This document shows positions 1-8,755 of a DNA stretch of 20,667 nt, piece by piece. The translations under genes and the position numbers were made by a program. The stretch lies in the NCBI GenBank assembly GCA_021160885.1, contig JAGHBR010000381.1, forward strand, positions 1-20,667, read 5' to 3'. Position 1 is the stretch's first letter. Each line of letters starts with the position of its first letter. The notes under the pieces were generated by a model, which worked only from the letters and a program-made list of their open reading frames with translations, was not told the DNA's origin and made no database searches. This DNA is from Caldisericaceae bacterium. GTDB taxonomy: Bacteria > Calditrichota > Calditrichia > Calditrichales > Calditrichaceae.

Positions 1-47
1 AAAATAAATAGTTTTAAAATTCTTTACAAACCTTAATTGGAGAAAAT

Positions 48-1604
48 ATGCCAAGTATTTTGTGGGTAGATGACGAAATAGAACGATTACAGGCCCATAT
101 CTTATTTTTAAAAGAAAAGGGCTATCAAGTTGTTACGGCTACCAATGGCGATGATGCGATTTACAAGGTTAAACATCAGGAATTCGATCTGGTTTTAATC
201 GATGAAATGATGCCGGGCAAAGATGGTCTGACGACTTTAAATGAAATCAAGGATATTTATCCATATTTACCTGTCATTATGATTACCAAGAACGAAGAAG
301 AATCATTAATGGAAGAAGCCATTGGCCAACGCATTGATGATTATCTGACCAAACCGGTTAATCCCAGCCAGATTCTGATGGCCTGTAAGAAAATATTGGA
401 TCGTAAAAATATCATTGAAGAGCATCGTACCCAGGTACTAAGCAATCAAATGAGCCAGTTATCACTGGCCCTGATGAATCCCCTTTCGACCAATGATTGG
501 ATTTACCTGGCGCTTAAAATGTTTAAGCTCGATATGGATCTGGATGAGCTGTTGGATCAAAACTTCAGAGAGATTTTGTACGATCATCGGCGCGAAATGA
601 ACACGGAATTTGGTAAGTTTATTGAAAAGAATTATGGCGCCTGGGTTCATGATGAAAAGCATCCGGATCGCCCGGTATTTAGTACGGATATTGTCCGAAA
701 ATACATTTTACCGCAATTAAAAAAGGGCAAAAAGGTAGCCTTTATTGTAATCGACTGTATGCGGCTGGATCAGTGGATGTCGCTGGAACCCTATTTTTCG
801 GATTGGTTTCGCATTGACCGTGAACATTACTATTCCATTTTACCAACCGCTACGCCATTTTCTCGCAATGCCCTGTTTAGCGGACTTTTTCCGGAAGACA
901 TTGAAAAGTATTACCCTGATCTCTGGTCACTTAATGAAAACGATGATAGCCTGAATCGTTACGAAAAAGAATTATTGGATTTACAGCTAAAGCGCCATAA
1001 AATTGATTTGGGTAACAAATTGAAATATGTGAAGGTAATGAACAGCGATGATCTACGCCGCCTAAGTAAAAATTTAAATAATTTGTTAGACGCTCAATTG
1101 TTGTCTATTGTCGTAAATATTGTAGATATTATTGCACACAGCCGGTCTGATTTACCAATTCTCAAAGAAATCGCCCCGGATGAAGCCGCTTTCAGAACTT
1201 TAACACGCTCCTGGTTTGAACATTCGCCTTTGCTGTCCATCATTAAAGAGATTGGGAAAAGCGGTTCGCTCGTTTTTATTACCTCAGATCATGGGAGCGT
1301 GCGTGGGTTGCGCGGTACCAAGGTTATTGGCGATCGTGATACGTCAACAAATTTACGATACAAATACGGACGAAGCCTGAAAGCAGATCCAAAGCAGACC
1401 ATTTTTATTAAAAAACCGTCCGATTGGCGACTACCCAAGTGCGGCATTAATACCACTTACGTTTTTGCCAAAGACGATTTTTACCTGGTCTATCCGACCA
1501 ATTATAATAAGTATTTAAATTATTACAAAGATAGTTTCCAGCATGGCGGCGTCTCCATAGAAGAAATGGTGTTGCCCATCGCAAAATTAGAATATAAACA
1601 ATAG
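48..1604 (+). CDS. porX: PorX-like response regulator with PglZ domain
   Basis: This is a two-domain regulator of 518 residues, the length I recall for the PorX family. Residues 1-120 form a receiver domain with acidic residues D8/D9, phosphoacceptor D52 (LVLIDEMMPGKDG), T80 and K102 (TKP), so the phosphorylation site looks intact. After a helical linker, residues from about 225 form a PglZ/alkaline-phosphatase-superfamily domain, with metal-site-like segments FIVIDCMR, ATPFSRNALFSG, ITSDHGS and a terminal QHGGVSIEEMVLPIA. In Bacteroidota, PorX works with the kinase PorY to regulate T9SS genes, and its PglZ domain is a zinc-dependent phosphodiesterase. GGAG at 39-42 places the start at 48. 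No PorY-like kinase is adjacent; the kinase at 6337 is soluble and pairs better with the NtrC-type gene beside it. A T9SS-sorted protein at the other end of the window supports the assignment. Family call is firm; the exact target genes are inference. Confidence 0.88.
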   Translation: MPSILWVDDEIERLQAHILFLKEKGYQVVTATNGDDAIYKVKHQEFDLVLIDEMMPGKDGLTTLNEIKDIYPYLPVIMITKNEEESLMEEAIGQRIDDYLTKPVNPSQILMACKKILDRKNIIEEHRTQVLSNQMSQLSLALMNPLSTNDWIYLALKMFKLDMDLDELLDQNFREILYDHRREMNTEFGKFIEKNYGAWVHDEKHPDRPVFSTDIVRKYILPQLKKGKKVAFIVIDCMRLDQWMSLEPYFSDWFRIDREHYYSILPTATPFSRNALFSGLFPEDIEKYYPDLWSLNENDDSLNRYEKELLDLQLKRHKIDLGNKLKYVKVMNSDDLRRLSKNLNNLLDAQLLSIVVNIVDIIAHSRSDLPILKEIAPDEAAFRTLTRSWFEHSPLLSIIKEIGKSGSLVFITSDHGSVRGLRGTKVIGDRDTSTNLRYKYGRSLKADPKQTIFIKKPSDWRLPKCGINTTYVFAKDDFYLVYPTNYNKYLNYYKDSFQHGGVSIEEMVLPIAKLEYKQ

Positions 1605-1620
1605 TCTGTAAAAGGGATTT

Positions 1621-2517
1621 ATGCAGTTTTCGTTACGCTTAAAAGCTGAAAAACAGGAAAGAGAGAAACAGGTCATCATTGTGGCCTTTATTTTATCCTT
1701 CCTCTTTCACCTGTTTATTTTTTGGCTTTTAAATCAGGAAAACTGGTTAAAGGGCAAAATAGAAGTTACCAAGAAGAGTCCTCCGGAAGAAGTGGTCATT
1801 ACTTTTCCCGAGAACAAGCCGAAGCAGAAAGAGTGGAAAATTGTCGAAAATATTAATGAAAATAATGAAAAGCCGGAAGATACAGATTTGTTGTCCGATC
1901 AAAATTCGCGTGCCAAAAATCCTGAGATGACCAATCAGGTTGACGCATTGCCTAAAAGTCAGGGCAATGTCAATTTACCTGACTATTCAAGCCGGCCAAC
2001 ATTTAAAAACTTTCAGGCCTTTCAAAGCAAAACGTTTAACAGGCAGGCCTTAATTGGCGAAGGCGCACAGCTGCAAGAAATGGACGAAGCGTCAGAAAAA
2101 CCGGAAGCCCCGGCTCAGCAATCACGTTTTAAGTTAGGCGCCAATCAGATGATGAAACAAAAAAAGTTTTCAGTTGAAGATATTGGCGCGATTTCGCTGA
2201 GTACATATAAGTGGGAGTGGGCGCCCTATGTAAATGCCTTTAAGAACAAATTGTATCAGGTCTGGTTTGCGCCTCCGGCTTACTATCAGCTGGGCCTGAT
2301 TCATGGCTATACTATTATTCGCTTTACCATTGATCGCGACGGCCAGCTAATCGATTTTGCGGTGTTAAAGCAGGTCGGGCACAAATCGCTGGAGGTGGCC
2401 AGTAGCGAGGCGATTAAGGCGGTGTTTCCGTTTATCCCCCTTCCGGAAGATTTTCCGGAAGAAAATTTAACCATTACGGCAAAGCTTATTTATCCGGATT
2501 TAAGACAAGGGAGATGA
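1621..2517 (+). CDS. tonB: TonB-family energy transducer
   Basis: This is a 298-residue inner-membrane-anchored protein of the TonB family, which passes proton-motive energy from ExbB/ExbD to outer-membrane receptors. A single N-terminal membrane segment spans about residues 17-38 and contains SFLFH (S26 and H30), the same S-x3-H spacing as the functional Ser/His pair of Escherichia coli TonB. Residues about 45-200 are a polar, Glu/Pro/Asn/Gln-rich region expected to span the periplasm. The C-terminal 75 residues (GYTIIRFTIDRDGQL and following) match the TonB C-terminal fold. It starts 16 bp after the porX-like gene, with AAGGGA just upstream, and its stop is 3 bp before exbB. The order tonB-exbB-exbD is that of a complete energising complex. 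No TonB-dependent receptor is in the window, so the client is unknown. Confidence 0.85.
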   Translation: MQFSLRLKAEKQEREKQVIIVAFILSFLFHLFIFWLLNQENWLKGKIEVTKKSPPEEVVITFPENKPKQKEWKIVENINENNEKPEDTDLLSDQNSRAKNPEMTNQVDALPKSQGNVNLPDYSSRPTFKNFQAFQSKTFNRQALIGEGAQLQEMDEASEKPEAPAQQSRFKLGANQMMKQKKFSVEDIGAISLSTYKWEWAPYVNAFKNKLYQVWFAPPAYYQLGLIHGYTIIRFTIDRDGQLIDFAVLKQVGHKSLEVASSEAIKAVFPFIPLPEDFPEENLTITAKLIYPDLRQGR

Positions 2518-2520
2518 TTT

Positions 2521-3165
2521 ATGTTAGAATTTTTTCAGCGCGGTGGAATCATGATGTACCCACTGGCCTTAACTTCACTGATTGCAGTGGCCATTATTAT
2601 TGAACGGGCGATTTCTTTGCGCAAAAGAAAGATTTTAGTGCCGGAAATTCTTTCGGTAGTAGAAAATTTCAGCTCATTAAAAGATATAGACCTGGCACGT
2701 AATATTTGCCAGAAATACAGTGGTCCATTGTCCAACATTATTTTAATGGCCCTGGATCATTACCAGCTAAGCAAGGGAGAAATGCGTGAAATTTTGGAAG
2801 ATCAGGGGCGGCAGGAAATTCGTGTTCTGCAAAAGGGGCTGGTCTGGTTAGAGACCATTGCAGCAGTAGCGCCATTAATGGGTCTTCTGGGAACGGTTTT
2901 AGGTATGGTGCAGGTGTTCAATGTAATTCAGGATCAGGGCATAGGCCAAACAGCCGCTCTGTCCGGCGGAATTTCACAGGCCCTGTTAACCACCGTAACC
3001 GGTCTTTTTGTTGGTATTCCGGCTTTAATTGCTTATTATTACTTTTCCCACAAATCAGAGAACCTGATTCTGGACATTGAAAAATACACCAACCAACTGA
3101 TCAATAAGATCAATCAGATAAAGATGGAACAAACGTTTGAATCTCTTCAGGAAAGCCAGCAGTAG
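2521..3165 (+). CDS. exbB: ExbB/TolQ/MotA-family proton channel protein
   Basis: This 214-residue integral membrane protein forms the stator channel with ExbD. Three membrane segments can be seen, near residues 12-30, 107-135 and 150-175. The family signature APLMGLLGTVLGMV lies at 117-130, and SGGISQALLTTVTGLFVGIPA follows at the start of the third segment with the conserved small and Thr residues. The long cytoplasmic loop (31-106) and short charged tail are usual for ExbB. GGGAG at the end of tonB serves as ribosome-binding site. ExbB, TolQ and gliding-motor GldL-type proteins can be confused, but the immediate tonB and exbD neighbours favour ExbB. The start at 2521 gives a short polar N-terminus before the first helix, as in the family. 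Confidence 0.87.
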   Translation: MLEFFQRGGIMMYPLALTSLIAVAIIIERAISLRKRKILVPEILSVVENFSSLKDIDLARNICQKYSGPLSNIILMALDHYQLSKGEMREILEDQGRQEIRVLQKGLVWLETIAAVAPLMGLLGTVLGMVQVFNVIQDQGIGQTAALSGGISQALLTTVTGLFVGIPALIAYYYFSHKSENLILDIEKYTNQLINKINQIKMEQTFESLQESQQ

Positions 3166-3173
3166 GGGAAGTA

Positions 3174-3587
3174 ATGAAATTATTAATGGTTAAAGAAAAA
3201 AGCAGGTTGTCAATTAATCTGACTCCGTTGATAGACGTTTTGTTTATTCTAATTATTTTTTTCGCCGTGTCTTCTACTTTTTTGGAACAACCTGGCATTG
3301 AGCTGGATTTACCCAAAGCCAAGAGCTCTGAAGGACACACCACGCAGCGTGTCATCATTTACGTGGACAAAGATCAGAACATTTTTTTAAATGACAATAT
3401 TGTGTCTATTAATAACTTGATTGATGAAGTTAAAAAACTTTCCGACATTCGTGAAGACAAAAGTATCGTTGTGAAAGCAGATGCCAGTGTTCCGCATGGA
3501 CTGGTCATCACCATCATGGACTTGTTGCGCCAGCAGGGCATTTACAAAATCGTTGTTTCAACGGTAAAACCACAGGAAACAAAATAG
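3174..3587 (+). CDS. exbD: ExbD/TolR-family biopolymer transport protein
   Basis: This 137-residue protein has one N-terminal membrane helix and a periplasmic domain, the standard ExbD/TolR layout. The helix begins in the motif INLTPLIDVLFILIIFF. D21 in this motif corresponds to the essential membrane aspartate (D25 in Escherichia coli ExbD) that carries protons through the ExbB channel. The periplasmic part (about 38-137) shows the typical peptide-binding fold pattern, including LNDNIVSINNL and VVKADASVPHGLVITIMDLLRQQGI. The start has GGGGAAG 5-9 bp upstream, and the gap after exbB is 8 bp. ExbD could couple to TonB (1621) or, less likely, act in a Tol-type system; there is no tolB or pal nearby. 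Confidence 0.87.
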   Translation: MKLLMVKEKSRLSINLTPLIDVLFILIIFFAVSSTFLEQPGIELDLPKAKSSEGHTTQRVIIYVDKDQNIFLNDNIVSINNLIDEVKKLSDIREDKSIVVKADASVPHGLVITIMDLLRQQGIYKIVVSTVKPQETK

Positions 3588-3596
3588 GGAACGAAA

Positions 3597-4907
3597 GTGC
3601 CGAGAAAAAAGGACATTAATTTCGCCCTTTTGGGGCTTGGTAAATTAGGACAGGGATTCTATCGGTTATGGCAGGCCAAGAAGGAGGAAATCCTGCGTAA
3701 AACCGGATTCAATCTAAATTTAAAAAAGATTCTGGTTAAGCATAAGGATTTTGAACGCCCAGATTGGGTGGACAATTCTTTAATTACCACCGATTTGGCT
3801 GAAATTGTTGAGGACCCTGAAATCAAAATTGCCATTGACGCCATGGGCGGTATTGAACCGACCTTTCAGGTAATTAAACAGATTATTGCCAATAAAATTC
3901 ATCTGATTTCTGCCAATCGTACACTATTAGCTGCCCGCATGCACGAACTCGCTGACCAGGCCAATAAGAACAAAATTTACATCCAACCCGAACCGGCCCT
4001 GGGAGGTGGCGTGCCAATTATCAGTAGCATTCAAAGGGACCTGCTGGCCAATAATGTAAAAGCGCTTTACGGTATTTTAAGCGGTACTTCGAATTTGATT
4101 TTGACCAAAATGACGGAAGAACACATTTCTTTAAAAGAGGCATTAAAATCTAAAGAAGTTCTACAAGCGGCGGAAAGTCTTTCTATTGTGGATTATGAGG
4201 GGTCGGACGCTGCACAAAAAGTGGCAATTCTGGCGGCGGCCGCTTTTGGCATCGATTTGAGTTACCTTGAAATTTACGCTGAAGGCATTGCCGATATTAC
4301 TGAATTCGATGTTAAATGTGCCGATGATTTCGGCTATGTTTTTAAATTTTTGGCCATCATTCGCGATTACGGCGATCGTTTTGAAGTACGCGTCCATCCA
4401 ACACTGGTGCCCAAAAATCATCCTTTAGCACTGGTCAGGGGCGAATATAATGCCTATTTGATCGAAACCGATCTGTTGGACGATTTTATGGTTTATGGCA
4501 GAGGAGTGGGCCTGGATGCCACCAACAGCCTCATTTTACGTGATCTTTTGTTTATAGGCAATATTATTCGTTATTCACCAAACCGTCTTGACACTTACCG
4601 TTTAAACTGGAACGATAAGCCCGTTGCTTCCATTGAAGAGGTGGAGTCAGCCTATTACATTCGTTTTCCCTGCAAAGATAAACCTGGCGTAATTGGCTTA
4701 ATTGCAAACATTCTGGGAAAAAATAATATTAACATAGCTTCAGCTCATGCCGAGGTGGAAAAAAAGTACACCAATTCGATTGGGTTTGTGCATATTTTAA
4801 TTAAGCGGGCAAAGGAAAAGCAGGTCTTAAAATCCATTCGTGATGTAGAAACTTTAGATATTACCAGCGACAAAGTTAAGCTTTTCAGAATTCTGAAGGA
4901 GGTCTGA
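3597..4907 (+). CDS. Homoserine dehydrogenase-like protein with ACT domain, catalytic Lys replaced
   Basis: This 436-residue protein aligns by eye along its full length with bacterial homoserine dehydrogenases, which reduce aspartate semialdehyde to homoserine in threonine/methionine synthesis. It has an N-terminal Rossmann motif GLGKLG (13-18), the catalytic domain (about 130-325) with GGGVPII, SGTSN and DYEGSDAAQK, and a C-terminal ACT regulatory domain (about 352-425) that begins YYIRFPCKDKPGV. Four substrate-binding residues of yeast Hom6 (E208, D214, D219, K223) are kept as E193, D199, D204 and K208. The second catalytic lysine in the usual TANK motif is Arg here (SANR, R108), and AEADP has become AESLS. 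The start is GTG at 3597 with GGGA upstream. No aspartokinase, thrB or thrC is next to it. It may be a divergent enzyme or a paralogue with changed activity. Confidence 0.72.
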   Translation: MPRKKDINFALLGLGKLGQGFYRLWQAKKEEILRKTGFNLNLKKILVKHKDFERPDWVDNSLITTDLAEIVEDPEIKIAIDAMGGIEPTFQVIKQIIANKIHLISANRTLLAARMHELADQANKNKIYIQPEPALGGGVPIISSIQRDLLANNVKALYGILSGTSNLILTKMTEEHISLKEALKSKEVLQAAESLSIVDYEGSDAAQKVAILAAAAFGIDLSYLEIYAEGIADITEFDVKCADDFGYVFKFLAIIRDYGDRFEVRVHPTLVPKNHPLALVRGEYNAYLIETDLLDDFMVYGRGVGLDATNSLILRDLLFIGNIIRYSPNRLDTYRLNWNDKPVASIEEVESAYYIRFPCKDKPGVIGLIANILGKNNINIASAHAEVEKKYTNSIGFVHILIKRAKEKQVLKSIRDVETLDITSDKVKLFRILKEV

Positions 4908-5578
4908 TGAATAAAGTGCGTTTAATCAATGATAACCATTACAGCCCGTCAAAAATTGTGGCTGTAGGATTGAATTATTCGGAACACATTGCTGAAATGC
5001 AATCCAAACGGGCGGATGAACCGGTAATTTTCATGAAACCCAATTCAGCTCTTTGTCGGATTTACGAGCCGATTGCCATTCCCACCGAATATGGTTCTGT
5101 TCATCACGAAATTGAGCTGGCCGTACTAATTGGCAAAGCCGGTTTTGAAATTGCCGAAAGCGAGGCTATGCATCATGTGGCAGGATATGGGATTGCTCTG
5201 GACTTAACTCTGCGGGACATGCAAAAAAAAGCTAAAGAGCGTGGCCATCCCTGGGCTATTGCCAAAGGATTTAAAAATGCCTGTCCGGTGTCTGATTTTT
5301 TCCCGGCAGAACAAATTGAAAATGCACACAATCTTGATTTAAAATTAATTGTCAATGGCAAGTTGCGCCAAAAAGGTAATACCCGGCAAATGTTGTTTAA
5401 AATTCCTGAATTGATCGCTTACATTAGTAAATTTTTCCCGCTGGAAGAGGGCGATATTTTGCTGACCGGCACGCCATCCGGTGTGGGGCCGTTAAAATCA
5501 GGTGATGTGGTAGAAGCCGAAATTGAATCGCTTGCCAATGTGCAAACTAAAATTGTTAGCTTGAATCATGGAAAATAA
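4907..5578 (+). CDS. Fumarylacetoacetate hydrolase-family protein (FAHD1-like)
   Basis: This 223-residue single-domain member of the FAH superfamily is close in size to FAHD1/YcgM proteins, which act as acylpyruvases or oxaloacetate decarboxylases. The Mg-binding pattern is visible as HHEIE (E68, E70) with D99 in ALDLTLRD, followed by the catalytic-site lysine region AKGFK (K120) and the family signature LLTGTPSGVGPL near the C-terminus. It lacks the extra N-terminal domain of true fumarylacetoacetase. Its ATG overlaps the TGA of the homoserine dehydrogenase-like gene by one base (TGATG), with a strong AAGGAGG upstream, so the two are probably translationally coupled. Its end overlaps mazG by 11 bp. 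The family call is firm; the substrate cannot be read from sequence, though removing oxaloacetate-like by-products is a common role. Confidence 0.82.
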   Translation: MNKVRLINDNHYSPSKIVAVGLNYSEHIAEMQSKRADEPVIFMKPNSALCRIYEPIAIPTEYGSVHHEIELAVLIGKAGFEIAESEAMHHVAGYGIALDLTLRDMQKKAKERGHPWAIAKGFKNACPVSDFFPAEQIENAHNLDLKLIVNGKLRQKGNTRQMLFKIPELIAYISKFFPLEEGDILLTGTPSGVGPLKSGDVVEAEIESLANVQTKIVSLNHGK

Positions 5579-6347
5579 ACAACCAAAATATTCAATGGAC
5601 GATCTGCTTCAAATTATGCGCCGCTTACGAAAAGAGTGCCCCTGGGATGCAAAGCAGACACATGAATCCTTACGTCAGTTTTTACTGGAAGAAACCTACG
5701 AAGTTCTGGAAACCATCGATCAGCAGCAATGGTCAAAATTAGCTGAAGAACTTGGCGATTTATTGTTGCAGATTGTCTTCCACAGTGAAATTGCTGCTGA
5801 GAAACGACGATTTGATTTTAATGATGTGGTGGATCATATTTCAAAAAAACTAATCACCCGCCATCCGCATGTTTTTGGAAATAAAGCGCTGAACAACGCT
5901 TTACAAGTGCAGGAAAACTGGGAACACACTAAAGTAAAGAACGAAGGACGGGATTCTTTACTAAGCGGCGTGCCCAAGGCAGCGCCGGCTTTGCTTCAGG
6001 CCCAGCGCCTGCAGGAAAAAGCAGCCACCGTGGGATTTGACTGGCCGGAAGTGGAATCGGTACTCGACAAGGTGATCGAAGAATTAAATGAATTAAGAGA
6101 AGAAATTAAAAATAGACACCTGCAAAAAATAGAAGACGAGCTGGGCGATGTATTGTTTGCGCTGGTTAATCTTGGGCGCTTTTTAAATATTACGGCTGAA
6201 GACGCCCTGCGTAAAACCAATCAAAAATTTGTACGTCGTTTCCAGCACATAGAGCAGCAATACAATGGTGATCTTCGTGCCATGAAAAAGGCAACTTTAA
6301 AAGAGCTGGATCGTTACTGGGAACAGGCTAAAGAAAATGAAAAATAG
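5568..6347 (+). CDS. mazG: MazG nucleoside triphosphate pyrophosphohydrolase
   Basis: This 259-residue protein has the two tandem MazG repeats and the length of full-size bacterial MazG (263 residues in Escherichia coli). The first repeat carries CPWDAKQTHESLRQFLLEE and the metal-binding pattern EExxE (41-45) followed by ExxD (61-64) in AEELGDLL. The second repeat has EELNELREEI and EDELGDVLFALVNLGRF, again with the E...ExxD signature. MazG converts NTPs and dNTPs to monophosphates plus pyrophosphate, which clears damaged nucleotides and, in Escherichia coli, influences ppGpp levels. It overlaps both neighbours by 11 bp (FAH-like gene before, histidine kinase after), a sign of translational coupling. 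The start falls on ATG at 5568 inside the end of the previous gene. Confidence 0.92.
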   Translation: MENKQPKYSMDDLLQIMRRLRKECPWDAKQTHESLRQFLLEETYEVLETIDQQQWSKLAEELGDLLLQIVFHSEIAAEKRRFDFNDVVDHISKKLITRHPHVFGNKALNNALQVQENWEHTKVKNEGRDSLLSGVPKAAPALLQAQRLQEKAATVGFDWPEVESVLDKVIEELNELREEIKNRHLQKIEDELGDVLFALVNLGRFLNITAEDALRKTNQKFVRRFQHIEQQYNGDLRAMKKATLKELDRYWEQAKENEK

Positions 6348-7377
6348 TATTATACAACAAATTAAAAAGCATTTGACTCAGTCGCATGATTTAAATGAGA
6401 TTGCCTGGGGCGCCTGTCAGGTTCTGACAGAGATAAAGCCACAAATGCCATTTATTGTTTTTCAATATCAGCGACATGCCCAACCATTAGCTTTTTTCTT
6501 TTGCCACAAAATTCAAATAGAGCCCACAGAGGCCGTTCATTCTCTTGAGCCTGTTTACCAAAAATTAAGCCTTTCATTTACCCAGCTTCATATTCCGGAA
6601 AAACTGGATTCTGTGTCTTCATTTATTTTAATCTTTCCCGCAGAATATTTACGGGATGAGCATCTGATCCAATTAGTTAATGACTGGCGCTCGCTACATG
6701 AAATTGTGGCTACTTTTGCAAAACATTTACTGGCTGAACAAAATGTAGAATATGGAAATCAAATTTCGCAATTAATTCACGACATTGAGGCGTTGATTCA
6801 GTTATGGAAAGACCCGGAGCAAGAGCCGGAGAAAATAGCAAAGCGGCTGAAGTATCAACAAAATTTAAATCAAAGACTGTTGTTTTTTGTACGTGATCTT
6901 GAAATATTGAAAAGCCGAATCAAAGTTAAAGAATTAATAGATGCAACTTTAAGTGAAGGCGGTTTTGAAGCTTTAAAAAGAAATTTGGTTTACAATGAAA
7001 TTGATGATGCCATAGAGATAGAGGTGGACCTGGAACTTTTTAACATGGCTGTAAAGGAAGTTTTAAGCAATGCGTTAAAAGCGGCTGATAATGATTTTGG
7101 GAAAATTAAAATGCAAGTTTCAAAATCGGTTGTTAATTTGCATTTTTTTCTAAAAGAATGGATAATTGTAACGATTATTAATAAAGGCGCTGAGATTAAT
7201 CCAGATTTTTTACCATGGATCAAAACACCTTATTTTACAACCTGGAAAGAGGAAGGTCATACCGGATTTGGATTATCCATCAGCCAAAAAATTTTGGAAG
7301 CACATCAGGGATTTTTGGATGTGCAAACGGCCAGGGATGGTAAAACAGAAGTAAGTTTGTACTGGCCAGTAAAGTAA
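6337..7377 (+). CDS. Soluble histidine kinase, likely partner of the NtrC-type regulator
   Basis: This 346-residue protein has no membrane segment, so it is predicted to be cytoplasmic. Residues about 1-135 form an unrecognised, possibly GAF-like sensor region. A dimerisation/phosphoacceptor-like helix follows with H148 in QLIHDIEALIQL. The C-terminal HATPase domain has an N-box (EVLSNALKAAD, N245), a G1-like box NKGAEI and a clear TGFGLSISQKI G2 box. The usual Asp of DxGxG is Asn (N282), as in some other kinase families, and the second glycine is Glu, so ATP binding may be unusual but need not be lost. The start overlaps mazG by 11 bp. The sigma-54 activator begins 1 bp after its stop, the normal layout for a cognate pair. 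Kinase fold is well supported; signal and activity are unknown. Confidence 0.78.
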   Translation: MKNSIIQQIKKHLTQSHDLNEIAWGACQVLTEIKPQMPFIVFQYQRHAQPLAFFFCHKIQIEPTEAVHSLEPVYQKLSLSFTQLHIPEKLDSVSSFILIFPAEYLRDEHLIQLVNDWRSLHEIVATFAKHLLAEQNVEYGNQISQLIHDIEALIQLWKDPEQEPEKIAKRLKYQQNLNQRLLFFVRDLEILKSRIKVKELIDATLSEGGFEALKRNLVYNEIDDAIEIEVDLELFNMAVKEVLSNALKAADNDFGKIKMQVSKSVVNLHFFLKEWIIVTIINKGAEINPDFLPWIKTPYFTTWKEEGHTGFGLSISQKILEAHQGFLDVQTARDGKTEVSLYWPVK

Positions 7378-7378
7378 A

Positions 7379-8731
7379 ATGATTAAACAATTGCAAAACC
7401 AAAAGATTTTAATCGTCGAAGACAATGTTATTTGGCAACAGAGTTTTCGTAAATGGCTCGGCAATCATTATGTCTATGAGTTTGCTGGCGATGTAGAAAG
7501 CGCTAAAAAGATTTTTACCAGATTTTTACCAGACCTGGTTATTTTAGACCTTGGCCTGCCCAAAATAGAGTTAGGCCTGGCTTTACTCGATTATTTCATT
7601 TCACAGGGTTCCGACGCTAAAATTATTGTCATTACTTCCTCTCAGGACCATCAGCATGCTCTGGAAGCTCAACGCCGCGGCGCTTCTTCTTACTTTTTTA
7701 AATCAGAAAATATTAAAGACGAATTACCATTAATGGTTAAACGTGCTCTGCAAATGCAGGCGCTGGAGCGCGAAAACCGCCTTTTACGCAGAAAGTTAGA
7801 TGAGAAACTGGTTTTTGACGACATCGTAGCGGTTAGCCAACAAATGCAAAAAATTCTGCATTTAATAGAACAAATTCGCGACACAACGGAACCGGTTTTA
7901 ATTACCGGAGAATCTGGCGTGGGCAAAGAGGTTATTGCTCAGCACATCCATCGCAGAAGCAAACTGGCGGATAAGCCTTTTATTGCCATCAATTCGGCTG
8001 CCCTACCCGAAACCCTTTTGGAGAATGAGTTGTTTGGCCACGAAAAGGGCGCTTTTACAGGAGCCCAAACCCTTAAAAAGGGCAAAATTGAATTGGTAAA
8101 TGGCGGAACGCTTTTTTTAGATGAAATTGGCGACCTGCCGCCTTCTATTCAGGCTAAATTGCTACGCGTACTTCAGGAAAAACGTTTTTACCGATTAGGC
8201 GGGGACAAAGAATTAAAAGCCGACTTCAGGCTGATTACGGCAACCAATCGTTCGTTAATTGATGAAGTGAAAAAGGGGAATTTTAGAGAAGACCTTTTCT
8301 ACCGCTTAAATGTCATCCCTATTCATATTCCTCCCTTACGCGAAAGACCAGATGACATTCCGGCTTTGATCAATCATATTGTAGAAACCTATTGTGCTGA
8401 AAATAAAATTGCTGTGCCACGTATTGATCCTACTTTAATTGCTTACCTGTCACGCCTGGAATGGAAGGGCAATGTACGGCAGCTTAAAAATACCTTAATT
8501 AGAATGTTGGTCCTTAATCCTACCCAATTAACGGTTAAAGATTTACCGGATGAGCTGTTAGAAAAAGAAAATCCTATTTTGCAAAATGCCTTAAGCAATA
8601 AGCTTACGTTAGAGGAGATGACGCGTCTGTACGTAAAAATGGTTTACGAACATGTTGGCAAAAATAAAAAGGCGGCCTGTGAATTTTTAAATATTAATTA
8701 CCGCACACTCATGAATCGCTTAAAAGAGTGA
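7379..8731 (+). CDS. NtrC-family sigma-54-dependent response regulator
   Basis: This 450-residue activator has the full three-domain layout. The receiver (about 8-125) has E14/D15, phosphoacceptor D57 in LVILDLGLPK, T86 and K108. The AAA+ domain (about 148-380) has Walker A GESGVGKE (177-184), the sigma-54-contacting GAFTGA loop (224-229), Walker B GGTLFLDEIG (242-251) and the arginine-finger region FREDLFYRL (302-310). A Fis-type helix-turn-helix closes the protein (VGKNKKAACEFLNINYRTLMNRLK). All key residues are present, so it should activate sigma-54 promoters when phosphorylated, probably by the kinase encoded directly upstream. A matching -24/-12 promoter lies 150 bp after its stop, with a palindrome between them, which makes the small genes at 8930-9643 its most likely targets. 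The link is inference from position. Confidence 0.93.
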   Translation: MIKQLQNQKILIVEDNVIWQQSFRKWLGNHYVYEFAGDVESAKKIFTRFLPDLVILDLGLPKIELGLALLDYFISQGSDAKIIVITSSQDHQHALEAQRRGASSYFFKSENIKDELPLMVKRALQMQALERENRLLRRKLDEKLVFDDIVAVSQQMQKILHLIEQIRDTTEPVLITGESGVGKEVIAQHIHRRSKLADKPFIAINSAALPETLLENELFGHEKGAFTGAQTLKKGKIELVNGGTLFLDEIGDLPPSIQAKLLRVLQEKRFYRLGGDKELKADFRLITATNRSLIDEVKKGNFREDLFYRLNVIPIHIPPLRERPDDIPALINHIVETYCAENKIAVPRIDPTLIAYLSRLEWKGNVRQLKNTLIRMLVLNPTQLTVKDLPDELLEKENPILQNALSNKLTLEEMTRLYVKMVYEHVGKNKKAACEFLNINYRTLMNRLKE

Positions 8732-8755
8732 TTTGCACATTTTACAATCTCACCG

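Noticed and set aside
6337..7377. The histidine kinase as PorY, partner of the PorX-like protein
   Set aside because: PorY is membrane-bound; this kinase has no membrane segment and is directly coupled to the NtrC-type regulator.
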